Shown here in pieces: positions 42,274-51,074 of a stretch of 64,000 bases of DNA. The DNA is from Rhodococcoides fascians NBRC 12155 = LMG 3623 (lineage in GTDB: Bacteria > Actinomycetota > Actinomycetes > Mycobacteriales > Mycobacteriaceae). The notes under the pieces are model-generated. The model was given only the letters and a program-made list of their open reading frames with translations, ran no database searches and was not told the origin of the DNA. A program made the translations under genes and the position numbers. Numbering within the stretch: the first letter of the stretch is position 1; each line of letters opens with the position of its first letter. The stretch is from positions 620,001 through 684,000 of the forward strand of contig NZ_BCWW01000003.1 of assembly GCF_001894785.1 (NCBI RefSeq). Reading direction: 5' to 3'.

Positions 42274-42293
42274 ACCTCGACATTACTTCAGGT
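42274..42293. promoter_or_regulatory. Weak SoxR-box-like dyad
   Basis: ACCTCGACATTACTTCAGGT lies directly upstream of soxR and between it and arcA. The outer ACCT/AGGT arms and TTACTT interior resemble the CCTCAA-N-TTGAGG type of SoxR site, but the inner positions match poorly. Confidence 0.3.
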
Positions 42294-42336
42294 CCGGATG
42301 CCAGCGCTGAACGACGAATGGGTTTACCGTTCGTTC

Positions 42337-43575
42337 ATGAGCGTCGACTCCGCTGCGGGCCCGTTGGGAGCCAATTCCGAGGTAGGTGTGCTCCGCACTG
42401 TGATGCTGCACCGCCCGGGCGACGAGCTGCGGCGCCTGACTCCGAGAAACAACGACCAACTGCTGTTCGACGGATTGCCGTGGGTGGACCGGGCACAGGA
42501 CGAGCACGATGCGTTCGCGGAGCTGCTGCGCAGCCGCGGCGTGACGGTGCTGCTGCTGGGCGAACTCCTCACCGAAGCGATGACGGTCAGCGGTGCCGCT
42601 CGGATGCAGGGCATCTCGGCTGCCGTCGACGCCCGCCGGCTCGGACGGGCGCTCGCCGAGGATCTCGCCCAGTACCTGCGCGGTATCCCGGCAGCCGAAC
42701 TGGCCCAGATCCTGATGGCGGGCATGACATTCGACGAGTTGCTCGAAGCCGAGTCCGGTGAGGCCGAGCCCAGTGGTGCCTCGCTGGTTCGCCGCATGCA
42801 TCACGGGGGCGACTTCGTCATCGATCCGCTGCCCAACCTGCTGTTCACCCGTGACTCGTCGTTCTGGATCGACAACCGAGTGGCGATCACCTCCCTGGCC
42901 TTGCCTGCGCGAGTACGGGAAACGTCGCTGACCGACTTGATCTACGCATTCCATCCCATGTTCAAAGGCGTGCGACGTGCGTACGAATCCCGTACCGCTC
43001 CGGTCGAAGGCGGTGACGTGTTGCTGCTCGCTCCTGGAGTGGTCGCGGTGGGTGTGGGGGAGCGCACCACCCCTGCGGGCGCAGAAGCGTTGGCACGCAG
43101 TCTCTTCGAGGACGATCTGGCGCACAGCGTGTTGGTGGTGCCGATCGCGCAGGAGCGTGCGTCCATGCATCTGGACACCGTCTGCACCATGGTCGACACC
43201 GACGCGGTCGTGATGTATCCGGCTATTCAGGACACGTTGTCCGCGTTCACGATTCACCGCGAGGATGCGGGCGTCAGTATTCGCGGTGCCGACCCGTTCC
43301 TCGAAGCCGCCGCCGATGCGATGGGAATCGGCAAACTCCGGTTGATCGACACCGGACTCGATCATGTGACCGCCGAACGCGAGCAATGGGACGACGGCAA
43401 CAACACCCTCGCCATCTCCCCGGGGGTGGTCGTCGCCTACGAGCGCAACGTCGAGACCAATGCGCGGCTCGAGGCGTCGGGCATCGAGGTGTTGCGAATC
43501 TCCGGGTCCGAGTTGGGCTCGGGCCGGGGTGGCCCTCGGTGTATGTCGTGCCCGGTGTCGCGCGAAAGGCTCTGA
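42337..43575 (+). CDS. arcA: Arginine deiminase
   Basis: A 412-residue enzyme converting arginine to citrulline and ammonia. Visible are [27 protein letters not shown], an [12 protein letters not shown] stretch ([12 protein letters not shown]), the [11 protein letters not shown] catalytic-His block and GGPRCMSCP with the nucleophilic Cys. No arcB, arcC or arcD lies near, so it is a solitary arcA as in M. tuberculosis Rv1001. ATG 42337 matches the family start; ATG 42298 would add 13 residues and run closer to soxR. Confidence 0.93.
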   Translation: MSVDSAAGPLGANSEVGVLRTVMLHRPGDELRRLTPRNNDQLLFDGLPWVDRAQDEHDAFAELLRSRGVTVLLLGELLTEAMTVSGAARMQGISAAVDARRLGRALAEDLAQYLRGIPAAELAQILMAGMTFDELLEAESGEAEPSGASLVRRMHHGGDFVIDPLPNLLFTRDSSFWIDNRVAITSLALPARVRETSLTDLIYAFHPMFKGVRRAYESRTAPVEGGDVLLLAPGVVAVGVGERTTPAGAEALARSLFEDDLAHSVLVVPIAQERASMHLDTVCTMVDTDAVVMYPAIQDTLSAFTIHREDAGVSIRGADPFLEAAADAMGIGKLRLIDTGLDHVTAEREQWDDGNNTLAISPGVVVAYERNVETNARLEASGIEVLRISGSELGSGRGGPRCMSCPVSRERL

Positions 43576-43588
43576 CGGACAGGCGTTT

Positions 43589-43936
43589 CTACAGGACGGC
43601 AAGGACCTTGTCGGAGGGGCGAGCCAGCACGGTTCCCTTGTCGGTGACCACGATCGGGCGTTCGATCAGAATGGGGTGCGCCGCCATCGCCGCGATCAAG
43701 GTCTCGTCGTCGGCCACCGCCAGTTCGAGTTCTTTATAGATGCTCTCGCGGGTGCGAACAGCCTGACGTGGTGCGAGTCCCGCGTCGGCGAGCAGCGTGC
43801 GGAGTTCGTCTTCGGTCGGCGGCGTCTCGAGGTACTTGACGACCTGGGGGACGATGCCCGCATCCTCGATCATCTTCAGAACGGTGCGGGAGGTGTTGCA
43901 GCGTGGGTTGTGATAGATGGTTGCGGCCCGGGTCAT
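43589..43936 (-). CDS. arsC: ArsC/Spx-type arsenate reductase
   Basis: A 115-residue thioredoxin-fold protein of the glutaredoxin-dependent ArsC family. The active site HNPRCNTSR has the catalytic Cys, TRESIYKELEL follows in the middle, and ERPIVVTDKGTVLARP near the end contains the conserved Arg. Genes for arsenite efflux or ArsR are not near, so it may be a general oxidoreductase. It converges with arcA (13-bp gap). Confidence 0.88.
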   Translation of the reverse strand: MTRAATIYHNPRCNTSRTVLKMIEDAGIVPQVVKYLETPPTEDELRTLLADAGLAPRQAVRTRESIYKELELAVADDETLIAAMAAHPILIERPIVVTDKGTVLARPSDKVLAVL

Positions 43937-43999
43937 GTTTGCAATCCTGTCACGCGGGTAGCCAACGCGACAGATCACGTCAGGAACGGGAGTAGTCGC

Positions 44000-44668
44000 A
44001 TGACCGACAAGCGCATTGTCATTGCAGGTGGGCACGGCCAGATCGCCCAACATCTCACGCAGGTTCTCACGGCGCACGGTGACCGCGCTGTGTCGCTCAT
44101 TCGCAACAGCGATCACGTCGATGCCGTCACGGCCCTCGGTGCGCTGCCGCAGGTCATCGATCTGGAGTCTGCGTCCGTCGACGAGTTGGCCGACGTTCTC
44201 TCCGGTGCCGACGCAGTGGTGTTCGCGGCCGGTGCTGGTCCCAACAGCGGTCCCGAGCGCAAGGACACCGTCGACCGGGCCGGTGCGGTGTTGTTGGCCG
44301 ATGCCGCCGAGAAGGCCGGCGTTCGCCGCTACGTGCTGATCAGTTCCTTCGGGGCCGGTGAGCCGGTCGCGGACGACCTCGACGAGGGATGGAAAGCATA
44401 CATCCGGGCCAAAACTGCTGCAGAAGAAGATGTTTCGTCCCGCACGGGCTTGGATTGGACCGTTCTTCGCCCCGGCAAGCTGACCGACGAGGATGCGACG
44501 GACTCGGTTTCGCTCACCGAGCCTCCACTCGACCCCGGCGAGGTGACCCGTGCCGACGTGGCAGCGGTCGTCGCCCGTCTGATCGACACCGGCAGTGCTA
44601 TCGGCAAAACGCTGATGCTCACATCCGGATCGACGTCCATCGCCGACGCTGTCGACGCGGTTCGATGA
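44000..44668 (+). CDS. NAD(P)-binding oxidoreductase (atypical SDR, NmrA/YwnB-like)
   Basis: A 222-residue protein with an N-terminal Rossmann fold, IVIAGGHGQIAQHL (residues ~5-18), VVFAAGAGPNSG, YVLISSFGAGEP, and WTVLRPGKLTDE. It lacks the YxxxK active site of classical SDRs, having YIRAKTAAE. Such atypical SDRs act as flavin reductases or redox-sensing regulators. It starts a plus-strand run with gntR and doxX and is divergent from arsC. Confidence 0.8.
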   Translation: MTDKRIVIAGGHGQIAQHLTQVLTAHGDRAVSLIRNSDHVDAVTALGALPQVIDLESASVDELADVLSGADAVVFAAGAGPNSGPERKDTVDRAGAVLLADAAEKAGVRRYVLISSFGAGEPVADDLDEGWKAYIRAKTAAEEDVSSRTGLDWTVLRPGKLTDEDATDSVSLTEPPLDPGEVTRADVAAVVARLIDTGSAIGKTLMLTSGSTSIADAVDAVR

Positions 44669-44675
44669 GGCGATC

Positions 44676-45044
44676 GTGCGCGTAAGCATCGATCCGTCGA
44701 ACACGACCCCGGTGTTCGAGCAATTGCGGATGCAGATTCTGGGATTGGTGCGGTCCGGGGATCTCATCGCCGGAACAAAGATCCCCACGGTACGTGGGCT
44801 TGCCGAAGAGCTGAAGATCGCGCCGAACACGGTGGCGAAGACCTACCGGGAGCTCGAACAGCAGGGAATCATCGAGACGCGGGGTAGGTCCGGATCGTTC
44901 GTGGCGTCCGGCGGCGACCCGTCACGAGATATTGCAGCCAGGGCCGCAACGGAATTCGTCCGGGCCGTCAGATCTATCGGTCTCGACGACGACCAGGCGC
45001 GAACGTTCCTCGAAGCTGCTCTGAAAGGGGCAGGCGGCCGGTAA
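44676..45044 (+). CDS. GntR-family regulator (YtrA-like)
   Basis: A 122-residue short GntR regulator. The winged HTH (PVFEQLRMQILGLVRSGDL, PTVRGLAEELKIAPNTVAKTYRELEQQGII) is followed by only ~45 residues, as in the YtrA subfamily that controls ABC transporters. No transporter is adjacent. GTG start 7 nt after the preceding gene. Confidence 0.85.
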   Translation: MRVSIDPSNTTPVFEQLRMQILGLVRSGDLIAGTKIPTVRGLAEELKIAPNTVAKTYRELEQQGIIETRGRSGSFVASGGDPSRDIAARAATEFVRAVRSIGLDDDQARTFLEAALKGAGGR

Positions 45045-45113
45045 GTTGACGCTTCAACCTCCTTCTGTCAGGGTGGTGCTGCCCATTCAGCCGCGCCAGA
45101 AGGATGCCTATCA

Positions 45114-45536
45114 ATGAACTCAACACTCGTCCGTGACGCCGTCGCCCTCGTAGCTCGTATCGGCCTGGGAGTCGTCTTCATCGCCCACGGGTGGCAGAAG
45201 CTCAATACCTTCGGCCTCGACGGCACCGCTGCCAGCTTCGAGGCGATGAACATTCCGGTACCCACGGCGTCTGCCTACTTCGCAACGTTCGTCGAGCTCA
45301 TCGGCGGCGGCGCATTGGTTCTCGGCATCTTCACCCCGATCGCCGGTCTGCTGCTGTTCGCCGACATGTTGGGAGCTGCATTCCTCGTCCACTTCGAGCA
45401 CGGGGTGTTCGCCACCGAGAACGGCTACGAGCTCGTCGTCGCTCTCGGCGTCGGCGCACTGATGCTCGCGGCGTTCGGTGCCGGTCGCATCAGCATCGAC
45501 GGAATCACCAAGGGCAAGACCGCAATTCTGCAGTAG
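45114..45536 (+). CDS. DoxX-family membrane protein
   Basis: A 140-residue protein with four membrane helices, starting ALVARIGLGVVFIAHGWQKL and with a central FVELIGGGALVLGIFTP typical of DoxX. In mycobacteria a DoxX protein works with SodA and a thiol oxidoreductase in detoxification; the others have unclear roles. AGAAGGAT precedes the ATG. Confidence 0.88.
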   Translation: MNSTLVRDAVALVARIGLGVVFIAHGWQKLNTFGLDGTAASFEAMNIPVPTASAYFATFVELIGGGALVLGIFTPIAGLLLFADMLGAAFLVHFEHGVFATENGYELVVALGVGALMLAAFGAGRISIDGITKGKTAILQ

Positions 45537-45560
45537 TCGGTAGCGATCCGGGTGGGGCTG

Positions 45561-47111
45561 TCAGCGCCAACTCGGTAACCACAATTGTTCCTGCCACATC
45601 TGCGGGGTGATCGGCATCGCGGTGAGGATCGGCCACAGCCACACGAAGTTGGCGATCACCACCGCGATGTACAGGCACACCAGAAGCAGTCCGGTACCGC
45701 GTCTCTCGGCCGAGGCGCTCGCTTTTCCGATGATGTCGCCCAGTACCAGTGCGAAGCCCATCACCATGAACGGCGCGAGCGCCACCGCATAGAAGTAGTA
45801 CATCTGCCGGTCGAGGGTCGCGAACCAGGGCAACAGTGCGGCACCGTAACCGACGAGAACAGTGGCGTAGCGCCAATCTCGTCGTACCAGAACGGACCAC
45901 AGCGTCCAGGCGAGCATCGGCAAAGCCAACCACCACATCGCGGGCGTACCGATCAGCATGATCGCCTTCACGCACGACGACGCCGAGCAACCCGACACGC
46001 TCTCGCCGTCGGCGAAGTAGTACAGCATGGGGCGTAGGCCCATCGGCCACGTCCACGGCTTGGATTCCCACGGGTGCCGATTACCTGCCGAATTGGTCAG
46101 TCCCTCATGGAAATCGAGCACACTGCCGCTGTAGTACCAGAGCGACCGCAGGGCACCGGGGACGAAGGAGAACGGTCCGCCGAATCCGATCCCGTTGCCA
46201 ACCTCGTGTCGGTCGACACCGGTCTCGGAGGTGAACCACGCCCAGTACGTCATCAGGTACACGGCGATCGGAACGATCACCAGCGCGTACAGCGCGGGTC
46301 CGATGTCGCGCACCGCAGTTCCCCGCCACGGTCGGCGAACCCCGTACGAGCGACGAGCAGCCAGGTCGAACGCCACGCTCAGCAAGCCGAAGAACGCGAT
46401 GAAATACAGACCCGACCACTTGGTGCCACATGCGAGACCCAGCATGACGCCGGCGCCGAAACGCCACCACCGCACACCCATTCGAGGGCCGAGATCGCTG
46501 ACGTCCATGCGGCCCTCGGCTCGGACCGTCCACAGTCTCTTTCGCACGTCGTCGCGGTCGACGACCAGGCAACCCAGAGCAGCAGTGACGAACAGGGCCA
46601 GAAAGATGTCCAGCATGCCGATGCGGCTGCTGACGAACGTCACACCGTCGACGATGAGCAGAATGCCTGCGATCGCACCGATGAGCGTCGAGTGGGTGAG
46701 GCGTCGGACGATGCGAATCACCAGCAGTACCAACAGCGTTCCGGCGACCGCGGACGAAAAACGCCATCCCCAACCGTTGTAGCCGAACAACGCCTCGCCG
46801 ACGGCGATCAGCTGCTTGCCGACCGGCGGGTGCACCACCAGTCCGTAGGCCGGATTGTCCTCGAGCCCGCCGCCGGTGAGCACCTGATAACCCTGCGGTG
46901 CGTAGTGCTTCTCGTCGAACACCGGCGTTCCGGCGTCGGTGGGGTACCGCAACATCGTGAAGCGGGTGATCGCACAGATGGCGGTGACGACGAGGGTGAC
47001 GATCCAGCCGCGTCGTACATCGGTGTCGTGGAACCAGTCGCGCGCGGCAACAGTGGGCCCGGGACTGACCATCGACCGGTCGCCGGAGCGCTCAGAGGTC
47101 AGCAAGGTCAC
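45561..47111 (-). CDS. pmt: Dolichyl/polyprenyl-phosphate-mannose protein mannosyltransferase
   Basis: A 516-residue GT39 (GT-C) glycosyltransferase with about ten membrane helices. It transfers mannose from polyprenyl-phosphate-mannose to secreted proteins. The first extracytoplasmic loop contains VFDEKHYAPQGYQ (Asp-Glu catalytic pair) and further loops show NPAYGLVVHPPVGKQLIAVG and RHPWESKPWTWP. It corresponds to M. tuberculosis Rv1002c, which is required for O-mannosylation of Sec-exported proteins. GTG start. Divergent from rsmI, as in M. tuberculosis. Confidence 0.93.
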   Translation of the reverse strand: MTLLTSERSGDRSMVSPGPTVAARDWFHDTDVRRGWIVTLVVTAICAITRFTMLRYPTDAGTPVFDEKHYAPQGYQVLTGGGLEDNPAYGLVVHPPVGKQLIAVGEALFGYNGWGWRFSSAVAGTLLVLLVIRIVRRLTHSTLIGAIAGILLIVDGVTFVSSRIGMLDIFLALFVTAALGCLVVDRDDVRKRLWTVRAEGRMDVSDLGPRMGVRWWRFGAGVMLGLACGTKWSGLYFIAFFGLLSVAFDLAARRSYGVRRPWRGTAVRDIGPALYALVIVPIAVYLMTYWAWFTSETGVDRHEVGNGIGFGGPFSFVPGALRSLWYYSGSVLDFHEGLTNSAGNRHPWESKPWTWPMGLRPMLYYFADGESVSGCSASSCVKAIMLIGTPAMWWLALPMLAWTLWSVLVRRDWRYATVLVGYGAALLPWFATLDRQMYYFYAVALAPFMVMGFALVLGDIIGKASASAERRGTGLLLVCLYIAVVIANFVWLWPILTAMPITPQMWQEQLWLPSWR

Positions 47112-47179
47112 GTACCGATCGTAGGCGGTGTTCCGGAGTGGGCGGCAGGCCGCTGCACCGCATGGGAGACACTGGAGAC

Positions 47180-48004
47180 ATGCTCATCCTTGCTGCCACC
47201 CCGATGGGAGACGTCGGAGATGCCTCGCAGCGCCTGCGTGATGCCCTCGGTAGTGCCGATGTCGTGGCCGCCGAAGACACCCGACGCACCAAACAACTGG
47301 CGTCCTCCCTCGGCGTGACGATCGGGGGCAGGGTCGTCAGTTTCTACGACCAGGTCGAAACGGCGCGGCTACCCGCACTGGTCGAGGCCGTCGCCGAGGG
47401 AAAGACCGTACTGCTGGTGACCGACGCGGGCATGCCGTCGGTGAGCGATCCGGGCTACCGGTTGGTCGCGGCCTGCGTCGACGCCGACCTGCCGGTGACC
47501 TGCCTGCCCGGACCGTCGGCCGTCACGACCGCCCTCGCACTGTCGGGGCTGCCGGTGGAGCGCTTCTGCTTCGACGGATTCGCCCCGCGCAAGCAGGGAC
47601 AGCGGCGCACGTATTTCCAGTCGGTGCTCGCCGAACCGCGTGCCATCGTCTTCTTCGAGGCCCCGCATCGGCTCGTCGCGTGTCTCGAGGACGCGGTGCA
47701 CGTTCTCGGCCCCGACCGCCGCGCTGCGGTGTGCCGAGAGCTCACCAAGACCTACGAGGAGGTCCGCCGCGGCGGACTGGGGGAGCTGCTCGACTGGGCA
47801 CGTGACGGAGTGCGCGGTGAGATCACCGTCGTACTCGAAGGAGCGGTCGCCGTCGCCGAGGAACCCGAGGATCTCGTGGCCGAGGTGGAATCGCTGGTGG
47901 CGTCGGGCATGCGGTTGAAGGACGCCTGCGCTCAGGTGGCCGTCGCAGGCGTGTCCAAGCGCGAGGTGTACGAGGCCGTTCTCGCTGCCCGCAAGGATCA
48001 GTGA
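47180..48004 (+). CDS. rsmI: 16S rRNA 2'-O-methyltransferase RsmI (C1402)
   Basis: A 274-residue SAM-dependent tetrapyrrole-methylase-fold enzyme that methylates the ribose of C1402. MLILAATPMGDVGDASQRLRD, VVAAEDTRRTKQL, LVTDAGMPSVSDPGYRLV and a CLPGPSAVTTALALSGLP block are all present, with a C-terminal extension ending in SKREVYEAVLAARK. ATG 47180 gives the usual family start; ATG 47162 would add six residues. Confidence 0.95.
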   Translation: MLILAATPMGDVGDASQRLRDALGSADVVAAEDTRRTKQLASSLGVTIGGRVVSFYDQVETARLPALVEAVAEGKTVLLVTDAGMPSVSDPGYRLVAACVDADLPVTCLPGPSAVTTALALSGLPVERFCFDGFAPRKQGQRRTYFQSVLAEPRAIVFFEAPHRLVACLEDAVHVLGPDRRAAVCRELTKTYEEVRRGGLGELLDWARDGVRGEITVVLEGAVAVAEEPEDLVAEVESLVASGMRLKDACAQVAVAGVSKREVYEAVLAARKDQ

Positions 48005-48007
48005 GGC

Positions 48008-48436
48008 TCAGCCCACCACGTGCTGGCGTAGCCCTTCGGTCGCTGCCTCGAGAATGGTCTTGGTGCCCTTCTTGACGAGGAAGCCGGGCAGGGGAGCCTT
48101 CGGGTCGACGGTCAGCTCGAATTCGACGTGCGTCCCGTTACCCTTGGGCGTCAACGTGTATCGGCCTTCCTGGGCCTTCTGCTGGGTGCTCTCCACCAAG
48201 CTCCACGACACCTCGTTCTCGCTCCAGGTGTACTGGACCAATTGCTCGTCGTTGATACCGATGATCGAGACCTTCATCTTGACGTGGTTCGGCCGACCGT
48301 CGTCGAAGCGGTCGACCACCTCGCACTTCTTGTGCACGGGAGACCACGAGGGGATGCCTTCGACATCGGCGAGGACGTCGAGAATTTTCGCTGCGTCCGC
48401 CTCGATGTCGACGGACTTGTTCACTGTGACTGCCAT
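48008..48436 (-). CDS. SRPBCC-family (START-like) protein
   Basis: A 142-residue helix-grip protein (VTVNKSVDIEADAAKILDVL, SWSPVHKKCEVVD ... GRYTLTPKGNGTHVEFELTV). It may bind a hydrophobic ligand; this actinobacterial type is often seen near lipid enzymes. It lies 15 bp downstream of the alpha/beta-hydrolase gene on the same strand, so the two are probably an operon. Confidence 0.8.
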   Translation of the reverse strand: MAVTVNKSVDIEADAAKILDVLADVEGIPSWSPVHKKCEVVDRFDDGRPNHVKMKVSIIGINDEQLVQYTWSENEVSWSLVESTQQKAQEGRYTLTPKGNGTHVEFELTVDPKAPLPGFLVKKGTKTILEAATEGLRQHVVG

Positions 48437-48450
48437 GGGGAGAAGGTATC

Positions 48451-49455
48451 TCAGCTTTCTGTACTGGGGCTGACGTTACGGGCGAACTCGCCGATGGCGC
48501 GTAGTGCGCGACGCGCTTCGGGAACGAAATCGGCGGCCTGGAACACGTGCACCTGATCCTCAAAGACCTGTAGTTCGCAGTCGACGCCGGCGACGGCGAG
48601 GCGCTCCGCCATGAGTTCGGCGTCGGCATAGACCATTTCGGTCGATCCGACCTGGATCAGCACCGGCGGCAGGCCGGCGAGATCACCGTCGACCGGTGAG
48701 ACCCGAGGGCCGCGTTCACCTTCGATGACGATCCGTGCGTCGACCCGATCGGCGAGGGCGGTCAGTGCGGGAACGGCGTTGGACGGAAACACCGAACACT
48801 TCTTGGCGTTCTCGTGAGTCAGCTTGCCGGTGGGATCCATGTCGGTCAGCGGCGACATCGTGAAGATGCCGGCAGGTGCCGGAAGGCCGACGGTACGCAG
48901 AGCCAAGGTGACCATGAAAGCGAGATATCCGCCCGCCGAATCCCCGCCCATGATGATCTGGTCCGGGCGATAGCCGGAATCGAGGAGGAAGCGGTAGGCG
49001 TCGACCCCGTCCTCGACGGCGTGTGCGATCGGGTTACGCGGCATCATGCGGTAATTCACCGACAGAACTGCGCCGTCGACGCTCTTGGAGACGCGTGACG
49101 TCATCCGCCGATGAGTCCGCAGTCCACAGCACACGAAGGCGCCGCCGTGCATGTACAGAACGACACGATCGGTTCCGCTGCCCTCGGCCCGAATCCATTC
49201 GGCCTCGCATTCGGAGAGCATGACGCGACTGCGGGTGGTGCCGCTGATCTGGGGGACGAGCAGACCCGCGTAATCGACCAAACCCATCGGCCACGGCAGC
49301 GACGGTGCCTGAGCCCACACCGTCAGGAACGGGCGCACGGTGAACTGCAGGTATTTGGACAGGATCTGCGACTGCAGGCTTGCTCCGCGGATATCGCGGC
49401 GGCGCGCAGTGGCTGCCGCGTCGGACGTTTTCACTACGGTGAGCGCCGGATTCAT
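48451..49455 (-). CDS. Alpha/beta-hydrolase, hormone-sensitive-lipase family
   Basis: A 334-residue esterase/lipase. The oxyanion-hole motif YMHGGAFV, the GGDSAGG nucleophile elbow (Ser), and VLIQVGSTEMVYADAELMAE with acid and FEDQVHVFQ with His complete the triad. An N-terminal ~75-residue region precedes the fold. ATG 49455 has GGAGG 8 nt upstream; ATG 49470 is an alternative. Likely acts on acyl esters; followed by an SRPBCC protein and divergent from a WS/DGAT gene, consistent with lipid metabolism. Confidence 0.88.
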   Translation of the reverse strand: MNPALTVVKTSDAAATARRRDIRGASLQSQILSKYLQFTVRPFLTVWAQAPSLPWPMGLVDYAGLLVPQISGTTRSRVMLSECEAEWIRAEGSGTDRVVLYMHGGAFVCCGLRTHRRMTSRVSKSVDGAVLSVNYRMMPRNPIAHAVEDGVDAYRFLLDSGYRPDQIIMGGDSAGGYLAFMVTLALRTVGLPAPAGIFTMSPLTDMDPTGKLTHENAKKCSVFPSNAVPALTALADRVDARIVIEGERGPRVSPVDGDLAGLPPVLIQVGSTEMVYADAELMAERLAVAGVDCELQVFEDQVHVFQAADFVPEARRALRAIGEFARNVSPSTES

Positions 49456-49642
49456 AGCCGTCGCCTCCATCCCCGTTGGCTGTTGCAGGGCGCGTGTGCG
49501 CCGTGCGTCGGATCCCCGTTCTGTTTGGAACCCCTGGTAACGGACAATAGCGGGTGGGATTTCGTAAGCGCACGTAAGGTCGTGTTCTGAGTCACATTCG
49601 GTGCCGTACCGTGACATAAAACAAATGGAAAAAGGACAGCTC

Positions 49643-51022
49643 ATGGCACTCATGCCCATCACCGAATCGATGTTTCTGATCGCCGAATCGCGGGAGCACC
49701 CGATGCACGTGGGCGGACTGGAGTTGTTCGTACCGCCCGGCGATCCGCACGAGTTCGCACAGGAAGTGCATCGCAAGTTCACCACTGGTGAAGTGCACGA
49801 GCTGTTCCGCAAGCGGCCGGCCCGCCCGGTGCAGATCATGGGAACTCTCGCGTGGGCTTTCGATCAGGACGTCGACTTCGAGTACCACGTCAGGCGCGCT
49901 GTCTTGCCCTCGCCGGGACGCATCCGCGAGCTGTTCCAGTTTCTCTCGCTCAATCACAGTGCCCCGCTCGATCGCTACCGGCCGATGTGGGAACTGCACA
50001 TCATCGAGGGTCTGGCCGACGGCCGAGTTGCGTTGTACACCAAGGTGCATCACTCGCTGGTCGACGGCGTCAGCGCGCTGAAGCTCATGCAGCGCACACT
50101 CTCGACGGACCCCGAGGATCGCAGCGGAGTGGCGACCTGGGACCCGTCGTTGTTCGGTCGCGGCAGAAAGAAGGTCGACAAGGCCGAGCCCGGGCGGCTG
50201 GCGCAACTGGGCAGCGGCCTGTCCATGGGACGCAAGATTGCCGGCGACCTGGTGGACTTCGCCCCTGCCTCCGCGCGAATAGGGTTGCGCGCGTTGAAGA
50301 AAGAAGGCGCACAGCTACCGCTGCGGGCACCGCGGACAATGTTCAACGTGCCCATCGGCGGCGCTCGACGCTTCGCGGCGGAGAGCTGGTCGATCGAGCG
50401 TATTCGTAAGGTCGGTACCGCTCTCGATGCAACGCTGAACGACATGGTGCTCGCGATGTGCGCCGGAGCGTTGCGTGCCTACCTCATCGATCAGAACGCG
50501 CTCCCCGAGGAGCCACTGATCGCCATGGTGCCGGTCTCGCTGCGCAAGGAGGGTGACAGCAAGGACGCCGGTAACTCCGTGACGACCATTCTGTGCAACC
50601 TGGGGACCGACGAATCCGATCCACTGCTTCGCCTCGAACGCATCAAGGAGTCCACCGTCCGAGGCAAGCAGATGATGGGGGAGCTCAACACCCTCGAGGC
50701 GCTTGCCGTCGGTGCAATCACCATGGCCCCGTTGTTGTTCGGGCCGGTGCCGGGATTCGTCGACTACACCCCGCCGCCGTTCAACGTGATCATCTCCAAC
50801 GTGCCGGGTTCCAAAGAAGACCTCTACTGGAACGGTGCGAAACTCGACGGCATCTACCCGGCGTCCATCGTGTGCGACGGGCAGGCGCTCAACATCACCG
50901 TCGCCAGCAACGGCGATTCGCTGAACTTCGGGCTCATCGGCTGCCGACGCAGTGTGCCGCACCTGCAGCGGATGCTCACGCATCTGGAGAACACGTTGGA
51001 GGAGCTCGAAAAGGCGGCGTAG
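49643..51022 (+). CDS. Wax ester synthase / diacylglycerol acyltransferase (WS/DGAT)
   Basis: A 459-residue acyl-CoA:alcohol/diacylglycerol acyltransferase for storage-lipid synthesis. It begins MALMPITESMFLIAESREHP, has the catalytic HHSLVDG (HHxxxDG motif) near residue ~140, a central WSIERIRKVGTALDATLNDM with LNDMVLAMCAGALR, and a late PPFNVIISNVPG. ATG 49643 follows AAAAAGGAC; ATG 49625 is possible. Rhodococci carry many such enzymes. Divergent from the lipase gene (188 bp between), so synthesis and hydrolysis are paired. Confidence 0.93.
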   Translation: MALMPITESMFLIAESREHPMHVGGLELFVPPGDPHEFAQEVHRKFTTGEVHELFRKRPARPVQIMGTLAWAFDQDVDFEYHVRRAVLPSPGRIRELFQFLSLNHSAPLDRYRPMWELHIIEGLADGRVALYTKVHHSLVDGVSALKLMQRTLSTDPEDRSGVATWDPSLFGRGRKKVDKAEPGRLAQLGSGLSMGRKIAGDLVDFAPASARIGLRALKKEGAQLPLRAPRTMFNVPIGGARRFAAESWSIERIRKVGTALDATLNDMVLAMCAGALRAYLIDQNALPEEPLIAMVPVSLRKEGDSKDAGNSVTTILCNLGTDESDPLLRLERIKESTVRGKQMMGELNTLEALAVGAITMAPLLFGPVPGFVDYTPPPFNVIISNVPGSKEDLYWNGAKLDGIYPASIVCDGQALNITVASNGDSLNFGLIGCRRSVPHLQRMLTHLENTLEELEKAA

Positions 51023-51028
51023 CCCCAT

Positions 51029-51068
51029 GTGAGTGGAACCTCGTAGTGGGCTACGAAGTTCCACTCAC
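51029..51068. terminator. Palindrome between WS/DGAT and metG (dispersed family member)
   Basis: GTGAGTGGAACCTCGTA pairs with TACGAAGTTCCACTCAC (one or two mismatches) around GTGGGC. Located between the convergent WS/DGAT and metG genes. Its CGTAGTGGGnTACGAAGTTCC core is the same as in the element at 15663. Confidence 0.75.
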
Positions 51069-51074
51069 AAGGGC

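Noticed and set aside
42274..42293. A strong SoxR box controlling arcA
   Set aside because: The dyad is only partly symmetrical; retained as a weak site near soxR but not as evidence for arcA control.
33001..42300. An integrative element targeted to tRNA-Ala
   Set aside because: No integrase, no second copy of the tRNA 3' end, and no phage or conjugation genes in the window; the region is called accessory only from gene content and synteny.
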